Source: Augochlora pura (taxonomy: Eukaryota; Arthropoda; Insecta; Hymenoptera; Halictidae). From it: 64,000 nt of DNA. Location: the NCBI RefSeq assembly GCF_028453695.1, contig NC_135775.1, positions 11,114,046-11,178,045 of the forward strand. Reading direction: 5' to 3'. The notes under the pieces were generated by a model that was not told the origin of the DNA, searched no databases, and saw only the letters and a list, made by a program, of their open reading frames with translations. A program made the position numbers and the translations under genes. Shown piece after piece: positions 14,844-27,300 of this stretch (position 1 is its first letter; each line of letters opens with the position of its first letter).

Positions 14844-16598
14844 TTACAATTCTGTAGTAATTTCATCTTGAGGTCGAAAACCAAGAATAGTGAAATCATC
14901 AATTAAGTATTCACGAGTAGGTGACCAATCAGACAAAATGGTGTAGTTAGCTGCTTCTGTAGAACTTTGAAATTCCCATTCTAAATTTAATTCGTGATCA
15001 AGTCCATTTGTTTCACAGCGACCTATTCCACAAGTGGATTCAGTTAATGCTGCATCATTAGAAAATGTGTGGTTGAAAGTTGAAATGGCAAGTTCTTGAA
15101 AATGTGTATTTGAAGATTTTATTTGCTTTTGGTTGTCATATACTAGTGGGGTTGTCTGTCCTATGCTAGATCCATTTGGACTAAGTTTTTCATGATATGC
15201 TCCAGAACTGTTCTGTCCAAGACTGGAACTTAGAGGACTGTCCTTAACATATCCAAGACTGGAACTTGCTGGACTTATACTTGATTTGTCACTTGCTTGA
15301 AATGTTGTAAGTGGTATATTTGCTTGGAATGTAGTCAAATTAGTTGGAACACTTCTTAACTCATATGGGCGATGTGACTTTGAGATTGTTACTTGTTGTG
15401 GCATATTCGTTTGTGCAGATGCTGCTGGTTGTTGCAAGAAAGTCACAAGTTGAGCCACCTTAAAATATAAAATAATATTCATTAGATAACGTTTTCCATT
15501 AAATTTGTATATAATATGTGACTTATAATTATATGATGATTATTTTTTTTACATATATATAGTAATGATTATCAAAGTAATATTTTTAATACATATCACT
15601 CACCAAAATGTTTTAAAGACTTGCATGAAAAAGAAGAAACATTTAAAACGAATTTTTTATAATTAATTCTTCTAAGCTCAATATTTAAAAAAATATTTAG
15701 CTTACCTCTGGGGAACTATGTCTCTTATAACGCCTTAAAAGTCTTTCTGCCCAGGAGAATAGTCTTTGCCAGTCATCTGGGGGAATAGATATTTCTTCAT
15801 CTCTTCTGTTAACAAGGACTAGTATCCTTGCCAAATCGCGTAAAACTGGTCTATATATTTGAATTATATAAAACAATTCTTATTTATTATATTCAAAGAA
15901 TTTAAGAATTAAAACCAATTAAATAATACCTATAAGCTTGAATACCAACAGCACCATCTCCATTATTTCCAGAATAGTATAATTCCCTAACTTGTCTTCT
16001 AGTGTCATTGAGCATTGAAAGAAACGTATTGCCTTCCCCTCTAAGTAATGTCAGATGTTTCAAAAATTCTCTTCTCTCTGCACTAAAACACAAGTTCAAA
16101 TATATATTTATTATAATTAGTATTATTTTCTTACAGTTTATGTTTATAGTGTACTAAAATGTACCTATCCTCAAACTGTTGTATAAATTTAGCAGTTTTC
16201 CTTTTTTTACGATGGACAATTATAGCTCCACATAATATAATAAGGATACAAATAGTTGCTCCAGAAACAACTCCTACCAAGATGGCTACCTGACTACCAG
16301 TGAATCCAAACATATATCCAGTTTCTTTACAAATTCTTCCCATATATTCATCTCTAGTTGACCACTCTGCAATGTGACCTGGTGGGCAAGTGTCAACACA
16401 ATTTCCCTGATGTAGAAGAACTGCGCATCTGGCACATATCTTATCTCGGCATCTCTTACATCCTCCTAGTCCTTCAATGCATTGTGTAGCTACAAAAAAT
16501 AGTAAAAAGATTGTAGTATTGTATAACGTTATTTTATACAAATGTAAAAGAATTAAAATAGAAACAGAATAATTATGTATTAATATTGTTTCCTTCAT
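14844..16598 (-). CDS. Uncharacterised single-pass membrane protein, Cys-rich ectodomain
   Basis: Coding exons: 16598-16165 (or 16489-16165), 16082-15930, 15850-15706, 15458-14844; phases fit and give 448 aa if the ATG at 16598 is used. That start gives a hydrophobic leader ending FLLFFVATQC. The same segment also looks like an intron 3' end (pyrimidine tract and TTTTTGTAG), so the true signal-peptide exon may lie farther right. The order is: a short ectodomain with about ten Cys in furin/growth-factor-receptor-like spacing (GGCKRCRDKICARC, then CVDTCPPGH); a transmembrane helix (ILVGVVSGATICILIILCG); a basic stop-transfer HRKKRK; a helical, charged cytosolic region with PPDDWQRLFSWAERLLRR; a Ser/Gln-rich tail repeating SSLG; and the end TTEL, a class I PDZ-ligand pattern. 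This suggests a receptor or adhesion protein, but I do not recognise the family. Confidence 0.75.
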
Positions 16599-19039
16599 TT
16601 CTTTTTGTAACGTATTTCTGTGAACTTAACTACTATTGCACCATTCCCCTTTTAATTGAGATTCGCAAGAAATCTTTTGAAACAGTAATAAAAGGAACTA
16701 CACATGTTGTCATTAATAGTTTCAATTTATTAATCGTTTAAAGAATAAAATTACTTTAATAAAAATTGTGTACTTTTTAGTAGCCATTGTATAAGTATAC
16801 TTTGAGATTTATAAATTTTATTCCTTCAGGGAAGTAAAATTACCCTACAGGTAATTGGACCTTCAGTGTCATATTATATAAAAAGTTGCAATACTATTTG
16901 ATATTTCGGCTAATTGCACGTTGAGTATTGTAATTATATATATTCAACTGTTGCAAGAATATCTTTTAAATATCAAATATGAATTATATAAAATTGTAAT
17001 TTTACAATAATTCATAACAATATTTTTTATACTATGCTGCCAATGTTCCTGTTGCCCACAAGTTGCTCGTATGTGTATCGAAGTACGTGGAAAAATATAC
17101 ATAAATTATGGTAATGATTATATTTTACAGTATATGCTTCATGTAATACACTTGCATAAAATAATATCAGTTATAAATTATCAAACAGTTGTGTAAGGAC
17201 AGTGAAATCGGTGAGTCGTACCCTACAAACTTCTATGTACATATGCGCGCATAATTACAGAAATCAGCTATTAAAAAACTTCTATTCCGTTGATTACATC
17301 AAACCGTTTTCTTTCCGGTATTAATTCGATTAAATCGCTTATATTTCATTCAGTATGGTAAATGAATAGATCAAGGCTAGCAAGGCTTTTACTTGAAATA
17401 CAGTAACACAATGAGCTTCAGTATTTATTTCATATGTCTAACGAAAATAGGACGTAATCAAATTAATTCATTATCTACCGGCAATTTTTTTCAATATAGG
17501 CAATCATCAAGGAGCCTATAATTTTTTAATGGGCTTTCACATGTATAGATATGTGAAGAGATTATGATGCACCTAACTATTTTTGTTTTCTTTAAAGTAT
17601 AAGTTTAATTTTCTTTACGACTATCGCTACCTACATCAGAACTCGATTGTTTTATAATAATTTTATCTAGTGGCATAATTAGTTAATACAATTTCTATAA
17701 AGCTTTAAAGTTCAGCTTGATACGATTTGTATAATATAACATTGTCTATAATAAATACTTCGCGTTTCTCAAAAGTGTGATACTGTCACATCCTACTATA
17801 TTACTGTTATTTTTTTTCATTTAACAACTTGGCTCCGTTTCGAGATATTTTAATTTCTTTGAAATCTACTATTTAACCGCCCAGTTAGCACGAAGGAACA
17901 AAAGGTTGTGAAATTAACGAGCACAATTGGTAAATAGAGCCGGATGGGTAGCAGATGCTTGTAGCATGTAACCATAGTATACTACATATGTATATTATGT
18001 ACACTACATGTATATTGTACCTATCCATATGTAGAAGTTATAACATACGTCATAACGTAAACGTAACCGCTTTTAACGTAAATTAAGTTTTGCAATAGCG
18101 GTTATTCCGTACAAATGTTGAAATAATATTTCAACCTTTCCAGCAACTAAAAATATTCTTGAGATAGTTTAGAACAATCTTCACAACAATCAATCTGCTC
18201 AAAATTGCTATAAATCTATTGCAATTCTTTTTTAATAAAATGATAAATTGAATAATTTTATTCGCTGAAATAATTAGAAAACATCGTTTCATCAATAGCA
18301 TATCGAAAAAATTGAAATTTAATGATAAGAAACACGTGTTGGTTTTCCCAATTGACAGATAAGTGTTAAAAACTGTGTTTTGATTTCCTTGAGATTGTTG
18401 CACTAGTCTTATATAAAGATGCAAAAGTTTTGTAAATATACAGAATGTTCTATTCTTGCGTCGAAATTTGCATTCAGTGTTTGCAGATAGTGGAGCATTT
18501 CTTCGAACTGGTACTTGTATACGTACGCTCATATGCAGGGTGTTCGCGTTTAAGTGATGCAGTCAATTATTGAATGGTTGAAGTGAAACATTTAACAAGC
18601 GCACAATAAACTTAACACGTAGGAGGCATTTTTTAGTAATTACACCAGGCGGTGGAGCAAGTCTTCGACTTGTGAATCATTGCTCCACTTCATGTACTCC
18701 ACTGTACGTACTCCTAAGTTTAACTTTTTATACTCAAAAAATGTTCTCAGATCTCCTAGTATCATCTCGAACATGTTTATTCGTGAAGTTGTAAGTAATA
18801 GTTCTAATAAAATAAACAATTATTTACAATTACACTTCGATTCATTTGTAATCTGTAATTTGTAACCTTGGAAGTGCCGTAATTATCAGTCTTGAAAGGG
18901 TTTTAGAGACATGTTAAACAGACACGTGTGAACGGAAGAAAACTACTCGATGACTTATGTGAAAGGCGCAGGGCAGCAGTTTTCTTCTCATCGGTTTACT
19001 ACTGCACTCTAAAATTTTTGAAAGCACAAGAGACTCCCT
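16599..19039. other. Gene-poor AT-rich sequence upstream of the membrane-protein gene
   Basis: No supported coding exon. It contains short ATGTATAT-type simple sequence near 17,980-18,020 and a 9-bp stem (GTGGAGCAA/TTGCTCCAC) at about 18,652-18,691. Untranslated first exons of the leftward gene could lie here or farther right, but none can be fixed. Confidence 0.4.
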
Positions 19040-19310
19040 GTCCAGAAGAATTATCCACTTCAGCTTATTGAAGACATAGATACCCGCTGGAATTCCCAGT
19101 ATAGTACGATGAAACGATTAATTGAACTTAAGCTTCCTTTAAATGGAATTCTTTCTTAGCATGGAGTTTCTGATAATCTAACAAGTCGAGAATGGGAGAT
19201 ACTAAACTACTATGTCTGTAAACATATTGTAAGCATTTAATAATGCTGCACATAAAGAGTGGAGAAACATACATATCCACTTCTTTCACGGTATCTGCCG
19301 ATAGCAAATA
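19040..19310 (+). mobile_element. hAT-type transposase relic
   Basis: At 19064-19132 the plus strand encodes LIEDIDTRWNSQYSTMKRLI. This is the conserved DTRWNS block of hAT/ZBED transposases, which precedes their dimerisation region. Downstream, interrupted by frame breaks, LTSREWE and the pattern TYP.LSRYLPI match the expected order of a hAT C-terminal half. No complete frame, terminal inverted repeats or 8-bp target duplication were found, so this is a decayed fragment with poorly defined ends. Confidence 0.65.
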
Positions 19311-22300
19311 GCATGAAATAAACAAATCAATCTATTTTGGCTGAACATTTTTAACGTGATGCCTTGTGATTTTCTTACGAGTCTAATGACAATATTTACC
19401 TATTTTTATAACAATGCTTATTGATCCACGTGAGAAAAAAAATTTTTTTTTTCTGTCATGTAAACGTGAAAACAATGTAAGTTAATTAAATTGACGTCTC
19501 ATAATAGTACTCTATAATAAATGCGTAAATCTTCGAGTACTTTGAACAAATCGATTATACATCTTTCATCGATTTGCGTTGTTATTACAAAATATCGACC
19601 TTACGAATTTCAATTCAATGATATGTATCTAATAGTATGTAAACACGAATATTGACGTGTTCTTGGGTAACAAGACAACGTGTAAAAACAACGTTTTCTC
19701 CGTGTCCTGTTTGGGTAAGAGGCATTTAGCAGAGGGGTGACTTCCTATTGATAATTAAACGCGTACCACGGCCATTCGTGCGCGCGTGAATGAGGAATCG
19801 CAAAGCTGGTGTTTAATGTGCATATGTAGCACGAAACACGCTTTCCAGTATTCTACGGAGGTTTGCGTTCAGAACGACGACTGACAAAACGTCGACAATA
19901 AGAGAAAGTCTTGGTTCACCTTTTACATTTCAGGTTTACGAGTTCGTAGAACGAGAATATTTAGGTTTTACGGAAATATTTGTTCTCATCTGCGAAATGA
20001 ATCGCGTGGTGCGGTGTCTTTACGCTTTTCACTCCGAACGATTATCAATCCTCGAAAGAAATTTAAATGATTACGCGATTCGGATGCAATCCCAGAGCTG
20101 TATTAGAAAGTCTAGAGCGAACTACTTGCAAGACCGTACCTTTCACTTAGAAAAATTCACTAGTCTCGATCAACGCGAGTTCATGTAGAATAACTTGTAT
20201 TGCCAATATATTTACAATGTAAACGGGAGAGGTAGACGAGTAAATTGTAACAAGAACCAAAGATATTTTGCAGACCTTTGAGACACAGTTGTTTTTGTTG
20301 GATACCGTATTCTGTGACCGTATGCCTCTATTCGTTAAGGCGTAAAAATAATTGACTATCCGAAACGGATTTCTGGTCAGACGTCGTTGTCTCCGAACGT
20401 ATACCCACACAGTGATTAACATCTATAACTTTATTCTTAATAAAGAAAATCAAATTTCGTTGCCCACTTTGTGATGCCACTAGATTTAATTAATAACCAC
20501 GTAATGATTGCAAGGACAGGATGACAGACGCACAAGATTTGTTTACGAATAACAAATCTACTCATTTTTGTATTCTTTAGTTCTAGTAGAAAAGAATCAC
20601 GGATAAATCGTATACTGCTTTTCATGTTGGAAATTGAAACTACAGTACAATTGCATTGGAGTAATACCGGGAAAATTCTAAAATAATCGCGAATTTAACC
20701 GGCATGTTTTCCATATTTTGCAAACGTGCGTACGTAAATTTCTACACACCAATCTACTCGCAATTTTACGTTATTGAATCAAATCGTTGCCAATTGTTGA
20801 ATCGTGCAGCAGGAAATTGTCATCTAATCAGATGTGAGAACCTTTCACATACCCACGAGCAATCTGAGCTATTTAGAACGACAATCTGCATCACTGCTAA
20901 AGTAGGAACCGAGTTCTCGTCTAAACGTTTCCTTATTGCGGAATCCGTTCCCGTTTCGCATCAAGTGGAGTCTTGTTAGTGACCGTGTGTGACAATGGGA
21001 ATTTCAAATAGCAGAATATGTATAACGCTGCTTCTCATTACGGCCCTGTACGGTTAAGTATGTACCTAGATGTACATTACGGTGGCCCGTTATTTTCAAA
21101 TTTTTAAAAGATTAACTCGCACCTCCCTATTTCCAGTTAAATTATTTAATATTGTTTCAATTCAGGATCGTATCATTTTGCTTTCGACACAGAACATTAC
21201 TGAAATATTACTTCAAGGTTGTAAACAGAAGATTATTTACTGATGCGAGCAAAATCATGTTTCATAAAAGCTAATACATAGTGTTGTAGTTATAGAAATT
21301 CATTCCACATAGTTGATTTTACCCGCTATGTTTATAGGATATTGTTTACTCCTTTCATTTAGTACTATAAGTTCTCAAAAGTCTCGGATACTTTTTTTTT
21401 TTAATACTATATAAATTCGTTGCACATAATTATCTGAACCATATTTCGACATATCGCCACGCTTTCGTTCAAATGCTTTCAAAGCACCTGCAGTGTCACA
21501 ATATAGATAGACTCGCGTTCACCGACCTACTAAGAATAATAGAATTACCAAGTACATATCACGTAGTCACGAAAGGAAACACTGTCCACATGTGGTCCCC
21601 GTCAAGGTCACCTAATTTAGAGAAACGAATACTAAAAGGTTCGATCAACTCATGGCAAATTGCATGGTTTGCACACGGTTTGTGTACTAGAAATTGATTC
21701 TTGAAACGCGCCGTAGCTGCAGTTTCGCACCGGATGAATTAAAATTCTTTTTATGATTTCTAATGTATCCACTTAGATGATCTTTGTAGAACTTCTCATT
21801 CGAAACACGAATCCGAAAGTGAATTTGCTCTATCACGCTCGTTTTAAGAAAACATAAGTGTGCAAACGAAATCCGCTAGAAAGTTCTGTCTAGGCTCGAA
21901 TGATAAATGATGTATATATAATTGTTTAATCGTGTTGTTTTTAGCAGCTTTAACCGATTATTGAAGTTTTAAAATGGGGTGACGAGAACAGTTATTTACA
22001 TGTAATTTATTTATACTATAGAGCGTCAGAGTCTATGGTGCTAAAAGAAGAACTCATTTAGAAAAATTATCACAGAGGAGAAATTATAATGGAAAGTTGT
22101 CCCATAAAAATAGTAGAGGGACATAATTAAGTTGCATAATATAACATTCTCGCGCGATTATTTTCACCAAAATGTGGTTATTTTTCTTTTTTAAATCTCA
22201 ACGACAATGCTTTATCACTCGCAACTTGCTTATACAAAAAGTATAATAGTACAGGAAGATATGCAATGATCAAATTGTTGAAACAAGTTATTGTACGAAA

Positions 22301-24468
22301 TAAGGAGTGTGCAAGAGAATACTCGCCTCACCTGGGCCCGTTTTCTCTCGTTTGGTTTCGTCTCATCTAGTTTCGTGAAATGCACCGTTAACTCAACAAC
22401 GTTCCCTGCATAATAATTTGATCGCACTTCATCAGACCACACCGTTCCGAACTTATATTTTCGAGTGCCTACACATTACTGGGAAACCGTTCACTTTATA
22501 AACGCAACGGTAGCATGGTTATTTGTTCTACACTCTATTTTTGTAATGGAAAGATTTCTATATAACACAGAACATACAACACAGCTCTGATATTAGCATC
22601 TACTCCAAACTGAATGTTGAAACTCCAAAAACAAACTTCGAACACTCGTCATTGTAATTTTCATGAAACAAAACTCATTGTACTGTTTAACATTAAATTG
22701 AATAATTATTAAAAGAAGTAAAAATATGTGTTCAAGGTAGAAATATAATGAGACAGTTTCTTTTAATTCGATCTTTAATTTTTATGCATATAAAAATGAT
22801 TTATTGACTTGAGAAAAGAAAGTATATCCCCAACTTTTGAATCTCGTAACTTAGATGAGTAATATCGCAGAACAAATTAATCATTATTAATTATTACGAT
22901 AATTTCGTAATTATCCGTATATGTGCATTTAAAATTGCGACCACTGAGCTTGTACTAACTTATATGTGCCATATTAATAAGAGGGACGGTTATTAAATGC
23001 TTGTTGTTGCAATTAAACCGCTTCGTAAACGCAGGTCACACACTGTGCAGATGTAGGTTACTAAAAACTTTCATCGAGTTTTTTTTACGATTATAAACAC
23101 GGTGTAATTTGAATCACATTTGCTTGTTTAGTTAACGATTCTAATTCTTGAACACTGTATTGCTCTTGCCACAATAGTGTGAGGAACAAAAAGAACTTTT
23201 AAGCTTGCTGATTGAGTTCCAGGCCCCTTTAAGGATTATACCGCGTGATAGTAAAGATTTTTTGTCAAATATTATGTACATCTTTTTCATGTTACACGCG
23301 AAATCCATTTGATTCCAAATCATTCGAATATTGAAATGTGTACGCTGATTAATATCATGAATTTACGAACAAAGTTTTACGATTAAATCTCCGGTGGCAG
23401 GATAACATGATGGAGAATAATATCGTGACATCGCACGGATATTATATTTCGATATTGTTCCTCACGAATGAAAATCCCTCATAAAACCAGGTAACGAGAT
23501 AGTCGAGAGCAAAAGGAAAAGAGAATTAGGAAGAAGGGGACAGAGGAAGGATGCAGATGTTTCGTTGACGATGAGCTACTGGAGCCGAGGCGGAAGCTGT
23601 CAGACCGGATGCCGATAGAAACGCTGGGCTGATGCTATGTTCTGTGTACATACAGTGTGAATCATCTAACATTATCACCAGACATATCTGTATTGTTATT
23701 AATGGTACAATAATTAAAATGATATAATTATTGTAATCATCATATTTTTAATGCTTTAAGACCACGTTTTTTTTTAACGAGATAACATATTCTGATTAAT
23801 GAAATGTTATGCCAACGAGAAGCTCTTTGTAGCAGCTATTTTATCTAGCATGTTTATGTTTCCAAGAAAGAGAGTGTAGCCGAAGTTAATGGATGTAGTA
23901 CTTCCTGTTTCTTTTGTAGTTTATCATGAAAGTATCGAACGCAGGAAAATTAACGCGTGTGAATGATGCTATTACTAATCAAGATATTATTACCATTTGT
24001 CGTTTATTACCATCCTGTACTCATCATTTACAACCACTTAATTTGATCCGAGTTTTATCCGACTTGGATCCGACTCTATCCAACACTTGCTATAAATACC
24101 GAAAATGTTTAATCGCTAATCTTTGATACTTTATAATGATTTAAATATTATTTGATAATAAAGTGTGGCTTTATTATTCAGTAATACTTTAGAAGAAAAA
24201 CGAGAGAAAGGTGAATTAACGCGATGCTTTGCAACCTAAAATTGAATGATAGTTGAATATGGCATTTGCATAACTGAAGGATGAAAACTACTTTTAGTGA
24301 TACATTTCGCTTTCAAATAACTAAAATACATCAACGACGTAGATGAGATAAAAAGAATTAATACTGTTAAATTACCGACTGTCATTTCTTCGACAATATT
24401 TTATTATCGATGTCGACTTGTAGTGCACGATGATTGTTATTTTCATTAAACCACTGACATGTATAATA
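19311..24468. other. Gene-poor stretch with scattered short ORFs
   Basis: No gene can be supported. Two spots are noted under findings: a short plus-strand frame with a signal-peptide-like sequence at 20996, and a minus-strand TATA-like box followed by an open stretch ending in a good donor at about 22,325. Otherwise AT-rich sequence with GC-richer islands at about 19.7-20.1 kb and 23.5-23.6 kb. Confidence 0.35.
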
Positions 24469-24470
24469 TA

Positions 24471-24700
24471 CAGTGTGTCCCGGAATTTGTAGCACAACCG
24501 GGCAGGGGTTTATTCTACATAAAAAATGAAGAAAATATTTTGGTATAACATTTTTTCATCCGCTTGCTCCGTTTTCGTGATAATCGACTTCAAAGTCCGT
24601 TCAACTTGTAAACCAATTAATACAACTTGCTTGTCGTTTATTTCACTACTCTGCTTGTCTCTGTTCGGGACAGTGTTTACAAACAGTGACAATTGTGCGA
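24471..24700 (+). repeat. Left terminal inverted repeat of the mariner-type element
   Basis: Begins CAGTGTGTCCCGGAATTTG. It matches the reverse complement of 25074-25306 through landmarks such as CTTCAAAGTCCGTTCAACTT/AAGTTGAACGAACTTTGAAG and GACAGTGTTTACAAACAGT. The two arms differ at scattered bases and by small indels, so the insertion is old or the arms were diverged before insertion. Confidence 0.85.
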
Positions 24701-25073
24701 AGAAGTTACGAATTTTTTAAATAACAATTATTCCTGTTGGATCAGCCGTGACAGTAATATACGTTTGCCACCAAGATATCCGGACCTCGAGCTTTTAGAT
24801 TTTCATTTATGGGGTCATATCAAAGAACAAGTTTATAGCATGAATGATATTTCAAATATTACACATTTGAAACATAAGATTACTCAGGCATTCGAAAAAT
24901 TAAAAAGCGATGACAAGTTACAATCTGTCCAGATGTCATTAATTCATCAAGTAAACATATGTATGCAGCAACAAGGAGGACATTTTCAATAATTATTGTA
25001 GCATTGTAACAGTAAGTAGTAAAAAAGAATAAAAAATGAGTAATCAGTAGACACACTTTGCATTGTTTCAACC

Positions 25074-25306
25074 GCACAATTATTACTGTTTGTAAACACT
25101 GTCCTGGGCAGAGACAAGTAGAGACAAGCAGAACAACACACGACAAGCAAATTGTATTAAATCGTTTACAAGTTGAACGAACTTTGAAGTCGATTATCAC
25201 GAAAACGGACCTACGGATGAAAAAATTTTGTACCAAAATATTTTCTTCTTTTTTTTATGTAGAATCACCCCCTGCCTGGTTGTACTACGAATTCCGGGAC
25301 ACCCTG
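25074..25306 (-). repeat. Right terminal inverted repeat of the mariner-type element
   Basis: Inverted partner of 24471-24700, ending ACCCTG at 25306 and followed by the TA target duplication. Includes a short local duplication (GACAAGTAGAGACAAGCAG) not as clear in the left arm. Confidence 0.85.
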
Positions 25307-25308
25307 TA

Positions 25309-25847
25309 TACCCGTGTAGTTATTGTACCAATGTGAGAAGTACTCATGAAAAAAGAGAAATATAAGTATCACAAGGTGTCCTCATTGCAAACATTTGGTT
25401 TTATTCTTAAAAGATACAGTGCTATCACTAAGGCGATTACAGACACAGTGCCTGTTAAGGCAACCTTTAAACCTAAAGACACCTTCTCGTCAGTGTGTTT
25501 ATATTTTGATTATTGCATCACTCAAACATTCAAAATCCTTCTGGGAGAAGAATATCGCGTTATCGAAGTATACGTAATTTTCTCTCGACATTCCTTCGTT
25601 CGAATTTTCTGACATTTGACCATACTGACGATAAGGTCTGTCCTCAGACTTTACATATATAAAACATTTACAATATATATTTGTCTCTACCTCAGCTTCC
25701 CCAGTCATGAGATTTTTAAACGAACATCCGCAAACGTTATAAAATCTACTGTAAATAAACGACGATAAATAAAAATACGATACCACTATATCGCTAATAG
25801 CTAATCATCTAATTGTTTATTCAGAATACTGCTGTATCATTTCTTCA
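25309..25847. other. Spacer between transposon relics
   Basis: No gene supported. Short open frames on both strands show no recognised motifs. Confidence 0.4.
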
Positions 25848-26135
25848 GACTTACTAACCCTTTACTTAAAACATCATTGTGTCCATTCGAGTAGATGATG
25901 ACCTAGAATTGCACGTTGTGTTCGTCAATGATCCTATAGGATACTTTCGCATCCTTTGTCTGCAGGAACACGTGTTTGTATTCCTCATGTAGACTTACCA
26001 TCCCTCTACCTGAGATACCGTTATGTCCGTTCGAATAGGTGTTGACCTAGAATGCTTGCTGCATTCGTCAATAGTCCTGAGATACCTTCGTATCCCCGTT
26101 CAACAGGTGTCGCGGGTATAGCTCCCGTTAGGACG
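25848..26135. repeat. Two degenerate direct repeats of about 144 bp
   Basis: The segment starting GACTTACTAACCC at 25848 is repeated from GACTTACCATCCC at 25992. Shared landmarks in the same order are GTGTCCATTCGA/ATGTCCGTTCGA, TGACCTAGAATTGC/TGACCTAGAATGC, TTCGTCAAT and GATACTTTCGCATCC/GATACCTTCGTATCC. The copies are clearly diverged. They adjoin the gypsy-type relic and may belong to its noncoding end, which is inference. Confidence 0.65.
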
Positions 26136-26499
26136 CGGGAGGGTGACCCGATGCCTCCCTTGTCTCATCAGGTAGTTAGGCTGTCGTCCTTGACCGCCTC
26201 GTTACGTCCCATCGGGCTAGTTGTATTTTACATGTCTTCAAGAAATGGCGTGCTCGTCTCGTTATATTATGCCTGGTGGTCAGATAGCTGCCCACATTTG
26301 TCGTCCATCAAAAATGCTTCTTATGCTTTTGGCTTTCTTTGCTTCTGTGAACACAATCAAGTGCGTATAAGAGAATGTGTAAATTGACGTGGCAGCCTAT
26401 CATAATCTTACTATAAGAACCTAGAATTATACATAAGAAAACTTTTCGTTATCACAAATTGTGTTCATCTTCTTGGGTTTCCAAATTTCTTCTTTTTTG

Positions 26500-27300
26500 T
26501 TGCATCATTGGTCCGTTACTGTTTCACCCTATTTATAGATCTTCCACTCTATAGTCTTTTGGCAGTACAGTTAGAATGTTGGCTAATTGTATTTTGGCAG
26601 GAACTTCCAGTCACCTCCTGTAAAAGAGTTACCTGCATCAATTCGTCCATCGTCTAATCGTGAATTTCCCTTCTCATACGGTCATACGTTTTCTCTGAGC
26701 CGGTTGCCCCTGAGTAACAAGTCAGCTGATCTCATCCCTTAGTAATACTAAATCCGATCCACTCATTTCTTCTTTTACATCATCGAGTATCGTCGAGTAT
26801 CGTTACGTCGACTAATTGTCTCTATCGCATGTGAGCAATCCTTACATCGCTGTCGTATCAATGCTTTTGTTCTACATGGTATTTATAGCACTTTGTACAT
26901 TTTTGAGTGTTCTAGTCACGCGGGTATTGGTCAGTCACCCTTGTTGCCAATGCGTCAACGATAATTCTTTTATACCGTTCACATCGTCCATTCGTTTCTT
27001 GACGTAGTCGCTTAAATCATCTTGGCGTAAAGCTCGCTTCTCGGTCACTGATTATCTTTGTTGGAACATCGAACAGCAGATATCTATTACTATTCGAAAT
27101 TGAACCATTCGAATCACTTTTCTCTGACACCACATATTTTCCATTTACGCAAAAGTGTGATACCATTGACGGATATCACATCGCAACCGCAACGCGATTA
27201 GGCGCATTACGCACTTGACCGTCCCACATAAAACCCGATGTCAATTCGTCCACGCGATACGCTCCATTTTCTTTCGAAATCTCTTGTTTTAACGAATTGT
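26500..27300 (-). mobile_element. Gypsy-type LTR retrotransposon pol (integrase) relic
   Basis: On the minus strand, 27077-27024 reads FDVPTKIISDREASFTPR, matching the integrase core block (x-P-x-x-I-x-S-D-R-G-x-x-F) of gypsy-type elements. Lower down, at about 26570-26537, it reads VLPKDYRVEDL, resembling the region after integrase (KVL..DRY.VEDL) in the same class. The two are in the order expected for one element transcribed leftwards. Many stops and frame changes lie between them. No reverse transcriptase or clear LTR pair was recognised. Confidence 0.6.

Larger units (their letters stand above)
24471..25306 (+). mobile_element. Internally deleted Tc1/mariner-type DNA transposon
   Basis: The ends read CAGTGTGTCCCGGAATT on the left and its inverted, slightly diverged copy (CAGGGTGTCCCGGAATTC) on the right. 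Each end is flanked by TA (24469-24470 and 25307-25308), the target duplication expected of this superfamily. The inverted repeats are very long, about 230 bp each. The centre (24738-24989, plus) carries a transposase fragment: LPPRYPDLELLDFHLWGHIK matches the block PPRSPDLTPLDFFLWG in DDE/D transposases of this superfamily, but the catalytic upstream half is missing. The element is therefore about 836 bp and non-autonomous. Confidence 0.85.

Noticed and set aside
24880..25236. Minus-strand frame of 118 codons
   Set aside because: Spans the right inverted repeat of the mariner-type element and its flank; the matching peptide in the left arm shows it is a repeat artefact.
26100..26200. Possible tRNA or structured RNA in the GC-rich segment with GGGAG/CTCCC-like words
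   Set aside because: I could not form a cloverleaf with T-loop consensus; the segment lies within retroelement-like sequence.
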